Position numbers and translations under genes: made by a program. 64,000 nt of DNA from an uncultured Porphyromonadaceae bacterium (GTDB taxonomy: Bacteria > Bacteroidota > Bacteroidia > Bacteroidales > Muribaculaceae). How positions within the stretch are numbered: the stretch's first letter is position 1; every line of letters starts with the position of its first letter. Positions 25,735-33,630 of this stretch are shown piece after piece. The stretch is from NCBI GenBank assembly GCA_947643165.1, contig CANRVB010000002.1, positions 1-64,000 of the forward strand, given 5' to 3'. The notes beneath the pieces are model-generated. The model was not told the origin of the DNA and made no database searches. It saw nothing but the letters and a program-made list of their open reading frames with translations.

Positions 25735-26942
25735 GAGCGGGTGAGATGGCTGATGAACTGCCGGCGGAGCGTGTCGGCAGAGTAGCCGGTAAGAATGTGG
25801 TTGCGTGCGGCGGCGCAGAGGCACTTGTAGCGCAGGTGGTTGTCGAGGTAGGGCAGCAGTCCGGCCACAAACATCTCGGGGTCGGTGTCGGGCGGGAGGA
25901 GGATGCCGGTGTCGTCGTTGACAATCTCGGATGTGCCGCCGACGTCGGTGGCTACGGCTGGTATGCCCCGGGCCATGCACTCCATGAGGCTGACGGGGAT
26001 GCCCTCGGAGGCGCTCAGGAGGAGGGCGAAGTCATAGGCGCCGGTGTCGAGGGCCTGCATGGCACCGGCGTGCGGCATGGCGCCGGGCAGGTGGATGCGC
26101 AGGTTGGGGTAGAGGCTCATGGCGTTTGCGGCCGCTTGGCGCAGTGGCTCCAGGGCGGGTCCGTCGCCTATCAGGGTCCAGCTTACCTGCCAGCCGGGGC
26201 GGCTGCGGGCGAGCCATCCGGTCATCTCGATGCACAGTCCGGGACGCTTACGGTCGGTGGCGCCGGCGATGGTGATGAACGACACGGTGCGCGTGGCGGC
26301 GAGATCGCGCGGAGTGCTGACGGCCACGTCGGTGCCGGTGCCGAGCGGCGACGCGGATATTTTGTCAGCATTGGCGGGGTAGCGCTCCCTGAGCTGTACG
26401 GCGCCGGCGTTGCTGACGGCATGCAGTCCCGCCGACCGGGCTATGGTGAGGGCGCGCAGGCGTCGGCCACGTCGGCTCTCTATCTCATAGCGGTGGGCGC
26501 GCACGGCGGCGGTAAGGCCGAGCGATGTGAGCGCTGCCGCCTGAAAGTCAAACCAGAAGGCCTCGGCGACGCAGTTGGCCGGCGTGAGGCTGTAGCGGCG
26601 CACGATGGCCTTGAGCCCGCGTCGCACGGCTTCGGCGGCCAGGGCATAGCGTGGGTCGTCGAGGGCGGCGGTGCGGAAGTGGGCCAATGCCGCGGGGGCG
26701 AGGAGCGGGCGCAGTGGCTTGCGGCGCATGAAGGCGCTGTCGCACACGTCGCGGCACAGTATGGCTCCCTCCAGCCGGTCGAACTCCGGGCATACCTGGC
26801 CGCGCGATACGGTAGGCACGACTATCACCCGCATCCCGGCGGCAATGGCGGCCTCAATCTCGGGCACTACGAAGGCTTCTTCGGCGGTATGGCCGAGGGG
26901 ATACGACTCGGTGGTGAGCAGTAGGGTCTCTATGTTGTTCAT
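25731..26942 (-). CDS. Family 4 glycosyltransferase (group 1)
   Basis: A 403-residue GT-B-fold enzyme counted from the ATG at 26942 (MNNIETLLLTTESYPLG). The C-terminal donor-binding block SEGIPVSLMECMARGIPAVATDVGGTSEIV (about 325-355) is the family signature, preceded by a TIAGATDRKRPGL segment. An upstream in-frame extension to 27449 runs through the divergent gene and is rejected. A promoter -7 box lies eight bases before the ATG. It is likely part of surface polysaccharide or glycoconjugate synthesis with the two neighbouring GT2 enzymes. Confidence 0.88.
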   Translation of the reverse strand: MNNIETLLLTTESYPLGHTAEEAFVVPEIEAAIAAGMRVIVVPTVSRGQVCPEFDRLEGAILCRDVCDSAFMRRKPLRPLLAPAALAHFRTAALDDPRYALAAEAVRRGLKAIVRRYSLTPANCVAEAFWFDFQAAALTSLGLTAAVRAHRYEIESRRGRRLRALTIARSAGLHAVSNAGAVQLRERYPANADKISASPLGTGTDVAVSTPRDLAATRTVSFITIAGATDRKRPGLCIEMTGWLARSRPGWQVSWTLIGDGPALEPLRQAAANAMSLYPNLRIHLPGAMPHAGAMQALDTGAYDFALLLSASEGIPVSLMECMARGIPAVATDVGGTSEIVNDDTGILLPPDTDPEMFVAGLLPYLDNHLRYKCLCAAARNHILTGYSADTLRRQFISHLTRS

Positions 26943-26993
26943 GATGGACTCAAAATTACGAAAAAATCGTGTGATTTTAGTAAATTTGCACGT
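26943..26993. promoter_or_regulatory. 51-bp divergent promoter between two glycosyltransferase genes
   Basis: The minus strand has TAATTTTG (26958-26951), ending eight bases before the leftward ATG at 26942. The plus strand has TAAATTTG (26981-26988), ending five bases before the rightward ATG at 26994. The two -7 boxes are 22 bases apart, so polymerase could not occupy both at once. No convincing -33 boxes were found. Confidence 0.55.
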
Positions 26994-27971
26994 ATGAATA
27001 CGAAGAAGACGAGCGAACGAATAACAGTGGTGATTCCGGTGAGAAACCGGGAGCGGCTCGTGTGCCGCACACTCGACTCTGTGGCCGCACAGACTCTGCT
27101 GCCGGCACGGCTGATAGTGGTGGACAACGGATCGGACGACGGTACGCGCGACGCCGTGGCCCGGTGGATGGATGCCCACAGCGGGTTGCCGGTGGATATG
27201 GTGCTTGCCGACGAGGCTAAGCCGGGAGCGTCGGCCGCACGCAACCGTGGTCTGACGCTCGTCGAAACGCCCTATGTGGCGTTTTTCGACTCCGACGACC
27301 TGATGCTCCCGGGCCATCTGGAGCGCGTGGAGCGCTTCATTGATGCTGCCGGAGGGCCGGAGATAGTCTATTTTGACCGCGCTGTGCGCGATGATGACGG
27401 ATGGACCAAGGTGATAGGTAGCGATGACGGCGACCTGCTGCGTGCGCAACTGCTCGACTGTGTGCTCAATACTACCGGCTACGTGGCGCTTGCGTCGCTT
27501 GTGCGCGATGCCGGTGGGTGGGACGAGGATCTGCCCCGGTGGAACGACTATGAGCTTGGGGTGCGCCTGCTGCTCGGAAGCAGCCGGGTCAGAAAGCTAT
27601 CCGGAGAGCCGAGCGTGCTGGTCAGCGAGACCGACGACTCGATTACCGGCAATTCCTATAGCCGGGATGCACGCGATCTGGAGCGTGCCCTCGATCGCAT
27701 AGCATGCGATCTGAGGCGCGCGGAGCGCCTGCATGAGGTGAAGTATGTCTATGCGCGGCGCGTGGCCCTGTCGGCGCTCTATGCGCGTGAGGGAGCGTCC
27801 GACGATAGCCGCCGCCTCTACGACGTTGCGCTCGACCAGCCACCCGGCGGGGTGGGGACCGCCCTCAGGCTGCAGCTCATATTTGCCGCTGTCCGCATGA
27901 CCGGACACGGTAGTTCGGCCCTTTCAAGGATACTTTTGCGCAAAAAAGAGCCCCGAAAGCTGCGAAAATAG
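26994..27971 (+). CDS. Family 2 glycosyltransferase
   Basis: A 325-residue GT-A enzyme. TVVIPVRNRERLVCRTLDSV (10-29), VVDNGSDDGT, GASAARNRG and the FDSDD metal/nucleotide motif (about 99-103) are in the usual order. A basic C-terminus (LLRKKEPRKLRK) follows a hydrophobic stretch. It is divergent from the GT4/GT2 pair and probably part of the same glycan locus. It is a different subgroup from the GT2 at 24.9-25.7 kb. The predicted mRNA is leaderless. Confidence 0.88.
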   Translation: MNTKKTSERITVVIPVRNRERLVCRTLDSVAAQTLLPARLIVVDNGSDDGTRDAVARWMDAHSGLPVDMVLADEAKPGASAARNRGLTLVETPYVAFFDSDDLMLPGHLERVERFIDAAGGPEIVYFDRAVRDDDGWTKVIGSDDGDLLRAQLLDCVLNTTGYVALASLVRDAGGWDEDLPRWNDYELGVRLLLGSSRVRKLSGEPSVLVSETDDSITGNSYSRDARDLERALDRIACDLRRAERLHEVKYVYARRVALSALYAREGASDDSRRLYDVALDQPPGGVGTALRLQLIFAAVRMTGHGSSALSRILLRKKEPRKLRK

Positions 27972-28010
27972 ATGTTTTACAACATATTCCGGCTTTTTTC
28001 TCAAAAAAAC

Positions 28011-28083
28011 AACTAAAAAGATTAGTTACAACTAAAATATTTAGTTTATATTTGCGGTGTCAATACAACTAAATGTTTTAGTT
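28011..28083 (+). promoter_or_regulatory. blaI promoter with three palindromic operators
   Basis: Three 17-base near-palindromes share the pattern AACTAAA-N3-TTTAGTT: 28011-28027 (AACTAAAAAGATTAGTT, one half imperfect), 28030-28046 (AACTAAAATATTTAGTT) and 28067-28083 (AACTAAATGTTTTAGTT). The -7 box TATATTTG (28047-28054) sits directly between the second and third. The third ends one base before the blaI ATG. This is the layout expected of autoregulation by a BlaI-type repressor. Confidence 0.8.
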
Positions 28084-28084
28084 C

Positions 28085-28453
28085 ATGAAACAGCTTACCC
28101 CAAAAGAAGAAGAGATAATGCAGCTGTTCTGGAGCCACGGCTCTATGACAGTGAGAGAGCTGCAGTCGCTCTATGATGAGCCACGGCCGCATTTTAACAC
28201 CCTCTCCACCATGGTGCGCCTGCTCGAGGAGAAAGGGTGTGTCGGCCATGAGCAGAAGGGCAAGACTTACATCTACAGCGCCATAGTCAGCGCCGGGGAG
28301 ATAGGAGTGCGCACCGTGCGTTCGGCTGTCGATCGCTATTTCCGCGGCAGTTTCCGCGGGCTTGTGTCGACGTTGGTCAAGGATGAGAATGTGTCGGTTG
28401 ACGAGTTGCGCCGTCTGCTCGACGAGATCGAATCGGCAAACGGAAAGGAGTGA
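28085..28453 (+). CDS. blaI: BlaI/MecI-family winged-helix repressor
   Basis: A 122-residue dimeric repressor. The winged helix (about 5-75: LTPKEEEIMQLFWSHGSMTVRELQSL, PHFNTLSTMVRLLEEKGCVGHEQKGKTYIYSAIVS) and C-terminal dimerisation helices are clear. Family members block their own operon until a BlaR1-type membrane sensor triggers cleavage or release. The three palindromes just upstream are its probable operators. The sensor gene follows with a 4-base overlap (GTGA) or, if it starts at the ATG, 5 bases after the stop. No beta-lactamase gene is adjacent, so the regulated function is not evident. Confidence 0.93.
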   Translation: MKQLTPKEEEIMQLFWSHGSMTVRELQSLYDEPRPHFNTLSTMVRLLEEKGCVGHEQKGKTYIYSAIVSAGEIGVRTVRSAVDRYFRGSFRGLVSTLVKDENVSVDELRRLLDEIESANGKE

Positions 28454-30405
28454 CGGCTATGGGACCTCTCTTTGCCTACTCGCTTGCCGCGAGTCTGTTG
28501 CTAATACCGCTCTACCTGTCGCTGCGGCTTATGCTCCACGGTCATACCTTCCACCGGTTATACCGGGTCATGATGCTGTCGGTGCTCGCACTGTCCTTCG
28601 CTCTTCCGTTGCTTATGCCGGCGGTCAGAAGCTGGATGAGCACGTCGGCCGGTGTTGCCCAGGTCGGGTTGCCGGTAATGGATATTGACAACCTGCCTGT
28701 GGTGGGATATACTTTAGTCCCCGACGCTACTCCGCTTTGGCTGAGCCTCCTGCTGATAGTCTATGGAGCCGGCGTGGTGGTTTGTCTTCTCTGCCAGCTT
28801 GTCCGCCTTGGGGCGTTGCTTCTGTTCATGAGCCGGTGTGAGCGCGTGTCCGGCTATGGCCGGTGGAACGTTCTTGTTCACGACAAGGCTGGCATGTCGC
28901 CATTCAGCTGGGGCCGCAGCATAGTGATAGGCCGCCGTGACTTTCAGTCTGTCGACCGTACGGTCATGCTTCACGAGAGCGCCCACCTTGAGCGACGCCA
29001 TTGGCTCGACCTGCTCGTTGTGAGCCTCACAGGCTCTGTTATATGGTATAATCCCGCCGTCTGGCTTCTGCGGCGCGATATGGCCACAATTCATGAGTAT
29101 GAAGCCGATAGCGCGGTCATATCATCGGGTGCCGATGTTCGCGACTATCAGATAATGTTGATAAAAAAGGCCGCTGGCAACCGATTCCACTCTATCGCCA
29201 ACAGCCTGGATGACAAGTCTAATATTTCAAAACGTGTCAAGATGATGCTCAAAAAAAGTTCAATGCCCGCGTTGCGCCTCCGCGCAGCCCTGGTGGTGCC
29301 CGTAGCGGCACTCGGCCTGGTGGCCCTTGCCACCCCGGCAGTAGCAAACGTACTTGGTGAGGTTAGCGATGCCAAAGTTACAGAAGTTTCAGCAATCGGC
29401 AAAACGATGGCCGGGGAAATGGCCGCGCCGGCCGGAAAAGAAAAGGTGGTGACGGAGCAACTCCTCAACACCCAGACTGCGACTGCCGTTGTAGTCACCG
29501 GTGCCGATGCCGATCCCAAATCGCAGCCGCTCGTGATTATCGACGGCAAGGTGTCCGATGTGAAGACTCTTGAGTCGGTCGATCCCGTTGCGGTCAAGGC
29601 GGTCACCGTGATCAAGAAAGAAGAAGCCTTGGAGTCTTATAGCCAGTATCCTGCTGCCCAGAACGGTGTGATAGTCATGGAGCTGCGCGACGACCGTCAG
29701 GATAACGGAGAGAAAGGAAAGGAAGTGACCGAGCAACTCCAGACTACCAAGACTGTGACTGTAGTCGCTTTTGCCGATGGCAATGCAGCCCCGGAGTCCC
29801 TCCCGTTGGTTGTTGTCAATGGTAAGGTAGCCGATCCTAAGTTTCTGAAGGAAACATCTCCGGAATCCATCAAAAATATCACCGTGCTTAAGGATGAAGA
29901 TGCCAAGAAGCAGTATGGCAGCTATCCTGCCGCCAAAAACGGTGTGCTCCTTGTAACTCTTAAGGAAGGTGATGCTGCAGCGGCAAGCTCCAGCGATGAG
30001 CCGCTGAAAGTGGTGGCCTATGGCACAACGAAGAAAGATCAGGATGTGGCGGTAGTGGGCTACGGCACCAAGAAGAAAGGTCAGGATGATCAGGCTGTTG
30101 ATGAGCCCGAGGAGCTTCCTGTTTATCCCGGCGGCGATGCGGAAATGATGATGTTTATCGCCCGCAACATGACCTATCCCCAGGAGGCCGTGAAAAACAA
30201 AGAGCAGGGCACCGTTATGGTTCGGTTTGTGATCAACCCCGATTGCTCGGTGAGCAATGTAGGTGTAATCAAAGGTGTATCCGAGTCTCTTGACAAGGAA
30301 GCTATGCGTGTGGTATCACTGCTTAAGTTCAAGTCTCCGGGCAAGAATGGTGGTAAAGCCGTACCCGTCAACTTTGTTGTTCCTGTCCGTTTCAAACTCC
30401 AGTAA
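28450..30405 (+). CDS. BlaR1-like M56 metallopeptidase with two plug-like repeats and a TonB C-terminal domain
   Basis: A 651-residue inner-membrane protein from GTG 28450 (or 648 from ATG 28459). The M56 part (1-300) has four hydrophobic segments (about 6-26, 38-58, 96-127, 278-300), the zinc motif HESAH (175-179) and EYEAD (216-220). The exported region then has two similar repeats, 334-411 and 425-505, each with VTEQL, PLVxxxGKV, a TVxK core and YPAAxNGV; these resemble the plug signature of SusC-like receptors. VVAYGTTKK (521-529) and VVGYGTKKK (535-543) resemble the receptor TonB-box region. A TonB-type C-terminal domain (about 555-651, GGDAEMMMFIARNMTYPQEA... to VPVRFKLQ) closes it. It probably senses or transduces an envelope signal. 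Confidence 0.88.
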   Translation: MTAMGPLFAYSLAASLLLIPLYLSLRLMLHGHTFHRLYRVMMLSVLALSFALPLLMPAVRSWMSTSAGVAQVGLPVMDIDNLPVVGYTLVPDATPLWLSLLLIVYGAGVVVCLLCQLVRLGALLLFMSRCERVSGYGRWNVLVHDKAGMSPFSWGRSIVIGRRDFQSVDRTVMLHESAHLERRHWLDLLVVSLTGSVIWYNPAVWLLRRDMATIHEYEADSAVISSGADVRDYQIMLIKKAAGNRFHSIANSLDDKSNISKRVKMMLKKSSMPALRLRAALVVPVAALGLVALATPAVANVLGEVSDAKVTEVSAIGKTMAGEMAAPAGKEKVVTEQLLNTQTATAVVVTGADADPKSQPLVIIDGKVSDVKTLESVDPVAVKAVTVIKKEEALESYSQYPAAQNGVIVMELRDDRQDNGEKGKEVTEQLQTTKTVTVVAFADGNAAPESLPLVVVNGKVADPKFLKETSPESIKNITVLKDEDAKKQYGSYPAAKNGVLLVTLKEGDAAAASSSDEPLKVVAYGTTKKDQDVAVVGYGTKKKGQDDQAVDEPEELPVYPGGDAEMMMFIARNMTYPQEAVKNKEQGTVMVRFVINPDCSVSNVGVIKGVSESLDKEAMRVVSLLKFKSPGKNGGKAVPVNFVVPVRFKLQ

Positions 30406-30499
30406 AAGGGTTATTGCACAAATCGGGCTGAAATGTGTAAAACAGATGAAATAATGTTAACGAAAGTAAATATTTTTCGCAAGCACTCCAACTAATGTT

Positions 30500-30530
30500 A
30501 ACTGCCGGGCAAATGTCCGGCAGTTTTCTT
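30500..30530 (+). terminator. Terminator after the BlaR-like gene
   Basis: AACTGCCGG (30500-30508) pairs with CCGGCAGTT (30517-30525), loop GCAAATGT, followed by TTCTTA. A -7 box TAACTTTG for the next gene lies 27 bases further on (30552-30559). Confidence 0.7.
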
Positions 30531-30551
30531 ATTTATCGTGAATAAGGTGAC

Positions 30552-30559
30552 TAACTTTG
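30552..30559 (+). promoter_or_regulatory. -7 box of the acyl-CoA synthetase gene
   Basis: TAACTTTG fits TAnnTTTG, 16 bases before the ATG at 30576. No clear -33 box was found. Confidence 0.5.
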
Positions 30560-30575
30560 TCGGCAAAACTGACCT

Positions 30576-32384
30576 ATGACTAATATTCTGACAAGTCTGG
30601 TCGACCGCCAGGCTGCCAAATACGGCGACAACCGTCCGGCAGTAAGCGTTGTGACCGACGACAATAAGATTGAGTCGAGAACGTGGCCCGAATTTGCCCG
30701 CGAGAGCCGGCACGTGGCCTGCGCTCTTGCCACTCTCGGCATAGCCGAACAGGACCGGATCGCTATTTTCTCGGAAAACCGTCCGGAGATACTGATAACC
30801 GATTTTGCCGCATTCGCCAACAGGGCGGTGCCGGTCTCGATATATGCTACCTCCACCGAGGCACAGGTGGAGTATATAGTGCGCGATTGTGAGGCTGTGA
30901 TCCTGATCGCCGGCAACCGCCACCAGTATGAGGTGGCGCGTGCGGTCATGCCGCTCTGTCCGTCGCTCAGACAGATCATCGTCTTCGATCCGCGGGTGGA
31001 GCTCGATCCCGACGACGATACGACCCTGCGCTTCGCCGATCTTGTGGCTACCGGGCGCAAGGCTCCTGAAAGTATCAGGCAGGAGGTGGCTATGCGACGT
31101 GAACGCGCCGTGCCTCAGGATATCTTCACTATCATTTATACCAGCGGAACCACTGGTGAGCCCAAAGGTGCCGTATTGCCCCATTCGGCCATTGATGCGG
31201 CCATTGAGCAGCATGTGGAACGTCTCTCTACCCTCACCGACCGCGACCGTACCCTGTGCTTTTTGCCTCTGAGTCATATATTTGAGAAGGCCTGGACATA
31301 CTATTGCCTGTTTGTGGGCATGAACGTTGTCGTCAATCCCGACCCTCACCGTATTCAGGAGGTCATCAAGATCGTCAACCCCACATGCATGTGCTCCGTT
31401 CCGCGCTTTTGGGAAAAGGTATATACCGCTGTGCGCGAGAAGATTGCCACTATGTCATCGTTCCAGCGCCAGATGGTCATTCGTGCCGTACGCGTGGGCT
31501 ACAAGCGAAATATCCAGTACAAACGGCTTGGCAAACCTGTTCCCTGGTTGCTCGAAAAGCAGTACCGCTTCTTCGACAAGCATGTCTTTGCAGCCCTCCG
31601 CCACGCTATTGGCATAGACAACGCGCATTTCTTCCCGACGGCCGGTGCGCCGCTTAGCCCCACCATAGTCGAATTTATGATAAGCTGCGGCATAGGTATC
31701 GTGATAGGTTACGGCCTGTCGGAAACCACCGCCACTGTGACATGTTTCCCCGAGGTCGGCTATGAGATCGGAACTGTGGGAACGCCGATACCGGGTGTTG
31801 AGATCCGTATAGGCGATAATGATGAGATACAGGTGAAAGGCCGCACCATTATGAGAGGTTATCTCAACAAGCCCGAAGCCACAGCTGCGGCCTTCACAGC
31901 CGACGGATGGTTCAGGACAGGCGATGCCGGCAGTATCGATGCCAATGGTGCGCTGACGATAACCGACCGTATAAAAGACCTGTTCAAGACCTCAAACGGC
32001 AAGTATATCGCCCCGCAGGCGCTTGAGAGCCGTCTTGGCGAGGATAAGTATATAGAGCAGGTGGCAGTGATAGGCGACAATCGCAAGTATGTCACGGCTG
32101 TCATCGTGCCGGCCTTCGAGGCTCTCAAGGATTATGCCGCCCGCCACTCTATCAGCTACCGCTCGATCGACGATCTGGTTGGCAACGAGACTATCCACAG
32201 GCTGATAGAGGAACGCATAGAGAGGCTTCAGAAAAACTTCGCCGCCTTTGAGCGTATCAAGAAATTCGTGTTGCTTCCTGCTCCGTTTACAATGGAGTCC
32301 GGAGAACTGACAAATACCCTCAAGGTGAAGCGTCAGGTGATCAACTCGCGCTATGCCGCCCAGATTGAGGGCATGTATGCTTGA
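30576..32384 (+). CDS. Long-chain acyl-CoA synthetase (AMP-dependent synthetase)
   Basis: A 602-residue cytoplasmic or membrane-associated ANL-superfamily enzyme that activates fatty acids with ATP and CoA. The P-loop-like motif TSGTTGEPKGA is at residues 189-199. The GYGLSETTATVTCFPE block, the GDAGSIDANGALTITDRIKDLFKTSNGKYIAPQ hinge block and the late ANTLKVKR-like catalytic region (TNTLKVKRQVI) are in order. Length and motifs fit the FadD15-like group common in Bacteroidota. Chain-length preference cannot be told. A promoter of its own and the prfB promoter downstream suggest single-gene transcription. Confidence 0.92.
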   Translation: MTNILTSLVDRQAAKYGDNRPAVSVVTDDNKIESRTWPEFARESRHVACALATLGIAEQDRIAIFSENRPEILITDFAAFANRAVPVSIYATSTEAQVEYIVRDCEAVILIAGNRHQYEVARAVMPLCPSLRQIIVFDPRVELDPDDDTTLRFADLVATGRKAPESIRQEVAMRRERAVPQDIFTIIYTSGTTGEPKGAVLPHSAIDAAIEQHVERLSTLTDRDRTLCFLPLSHIFEKAWTYYCLFVGMNVVVNPDPHRIQEVIKIVNPTCMCSVPRFWEKVYTAVREKIATMSSFQRQMVIRAVRVGYKRNIQYKRLGKPVPWLLEKQYRFFDKHVFAALRHAIGIDNAHFFPTAGAPLSPTIVEFMISCGIGIVIGYGLSETTATVTCFPEVGYEIGTVGTPIPGVEIRIGDNDEIQVKGRTIMRGYLNKPEATAAAFTADGWFRTGDAGSIDANGALTITDRIKDLFKTSNGKYIAPQALESRLGEDKYIEQVAVIGDNRKYVTAVIVPAFEALKDYAARHSISYRSIDDLVGNETIHRLIEERIERLQKNFAAFERIKKFVLLPAPFTMESGELTNTLKVKRQVINSRYAAQIEGMYA

Positions 32385-32402
32385 AGTGTCATGGAAAATA
32401 AG

Positions 32403-32410
32403 TAAATTTG
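32403..32410 (+). promoter_or_regulatory. -7 box of prfB
   Basis: TAAATTTG fits TAnnTTTG, 19 bases before the ATG at 32430, in the short gap after the synthetase gene. Confidence 0.5.
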
Positions 32411-32429
32411 CAGTCGAAAACCCGATTAC

Positions 32430-33545
32430 ATGATTACTCACGAACAACTCAAGGAAGCCCGCGAACGCCAGCAGGCGCTTAATCGCTATCTCGACATAGA
32501 CAGTAAGATCATACAGGTTGAGGAGGAGGAACTCCGCACCCACGTGCCCGATTTCTGGGAACATCCCAAGGAAGCGCAGATCCAGATGAAAAAAATTAAG
32601 GATCTGCAGGGCTGGATCACTGGGTACCGCGACGTGGAGAAAGCCGTTGAGGAGCTTTCGCTCGCATTCGACTTTCTCAAGGAAGGTCTTGTTGAGGAAG
32701 CCGAGCTCGACGCGCTCTATGCCGATGCCATGGCGAAGATAGAGGATCTTGAACTGCGCAATATGCTCCGCCGAGAGGAGGACAAGATGGGCGTCGTGCT
32801 CAAGATCAACTCCGGTGCCGGTGGTACCGAGAGCCAGGATTGGGCGTCGATGTTGATGCGTATGTATCTGCGTTGGTGCGAGCAGCACGGCTATAAGACT
32901 TCGATGGCCAACTTGCTCGAAGGCGATGAGGCCGGCATTAAGTCATGTACGATCAACGTTGAGGGCGATTTTGCCTACGGCTACCTCAAGAGCGAGAACG
33001 GTGTCCATCGTCTGGTCCGCGTATCGCCCTACAATGCCCAGGGCAAGCGTATGACCTCGTTTGCCTCTGTGTTTGTGACGCCGCTTGTCGACGATACCAT
33101 CGAGGTTAAGGTTGATCCCGCATTGCTCTCTTGGGATACTTTCCGAAGCGGTGGTGCAGGTGGTCAGAACGTCAACAAGGTGGAGTCGGGTGTACGTCTG
33201 CGCTACCAGTTCACCGACCCTTATACCGGTGAGAAGGAAGAGATACTTATCGAAAATACCGAGACCCGCGACCAGCCCAAAAATAAGGAGAACGCCATGC
33301 GTCAGCTGCGTTCCATACTCTACGACAAGGAACTCCGCCACCGCATGGAGGAGCAGGCTAAGATTGAGGCCGGTAAGATGAAGATAGAATGGGGCTCGCA
33401 GATACGCAGCTACGTCTTCGACGACCGCCGCGTCAAGGATCACCGAACAGGCTATCAGACCAGCGATGTGCAAGGTGTGATGGACGGCGATCTCGACGGA
33501 TTCATCAAAGCCTTCCTGATGGAATTCAGCGAAAAGCAGGAGTGA
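32430..33545 (+). CDS. prfB: Peptide chain release factor 2
   Basis: A 371-residue class I release factor that frees the peptide at UGA and UAA codons. The GGQ loop (GGAGGQNVNK) is intact and the C-terminal GYQTSDVQGVMDGDLDGFI segment is typical of RF2. The codon-reading tripeptide region reads VRVSPYNAQGKRMTSF, so the usual SPF is SPY here. The reading frame is uninterrupted from the ATG: no in-frame UGA or programmed +1 frameshift is present, unlike E. coli prfB. An intrinsic terminator follows 27 bases after the stop. Confidence 0.96.
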   Translation: MITHEQLKEARERQQALNRYLDIDSKIIQVEEEELRTHVPDFWEHPKEAQIQMKKIKDLQGWITGYRDVEKAVEELSLAFDFLKEGLVEEAELDALYADAMAKIEDLELRNMLRREEDKMGVVLKINSGAGGTESQDWASMLMRMYLRWCEQHGYKTSMANLLEGDEAGIKSCTINVEGDFAYGYLKSENGVHRLVRVSPYNAQGKRMTSFASVFVTPLVDDTIEVKVDPALLSWDTFRSGGAGGQNVNKVESGVRLRYQFTDPYTGEKEEILIENTETRDQPKNKENAMRQLRSILYDKELRHRMEEQAKIEAGKMKIEWGSQIRSYVFDDRRVKDHRTGYQTSDVQGVMDGDLDGFIKAFLMEFSEKQE

Positions 33546-33572
33546 TCCTGATGCCACTCACGTTATAGACTG

Positions 33573-33605
33573 AACGACCGGCATAGTCCGGTTGTTTTGT
33601 TTTAT
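33573..33605 (+). terminator. Intrinsic terminator of prfB
   Basis: AACGACCGG (33573-33581) pairs with CCGGTTGTT (33588-33596) with one G-U pair, loop CATAGT, followed by TTGTTTTAT. Confidence 0.75.
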
Positions 33606-33630
33606 ACAATTCTCAAAACCAACACTACCT

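Noticed and set aside
24907-26942. Horizontal transfer of the glycosyltransferase genes because of high GC
   Set aside because: The GC rise follows Ala/Arg-rich proteins and third-position bias; without computed codon statistics and with no mobility gene, this is not strong enough.
26943-27449. N-terminal extension of the family 4 glycosyltransferase
   Set aside because: The extension runs antisense through the rightward glycosyltransferase and its promoter, and has no glycosyltransferase character.
32430-33545. Programmed +1 frameshift in prfB
   Set aside because: The frame is open from the ATG to the end with no early in-frame UGA.
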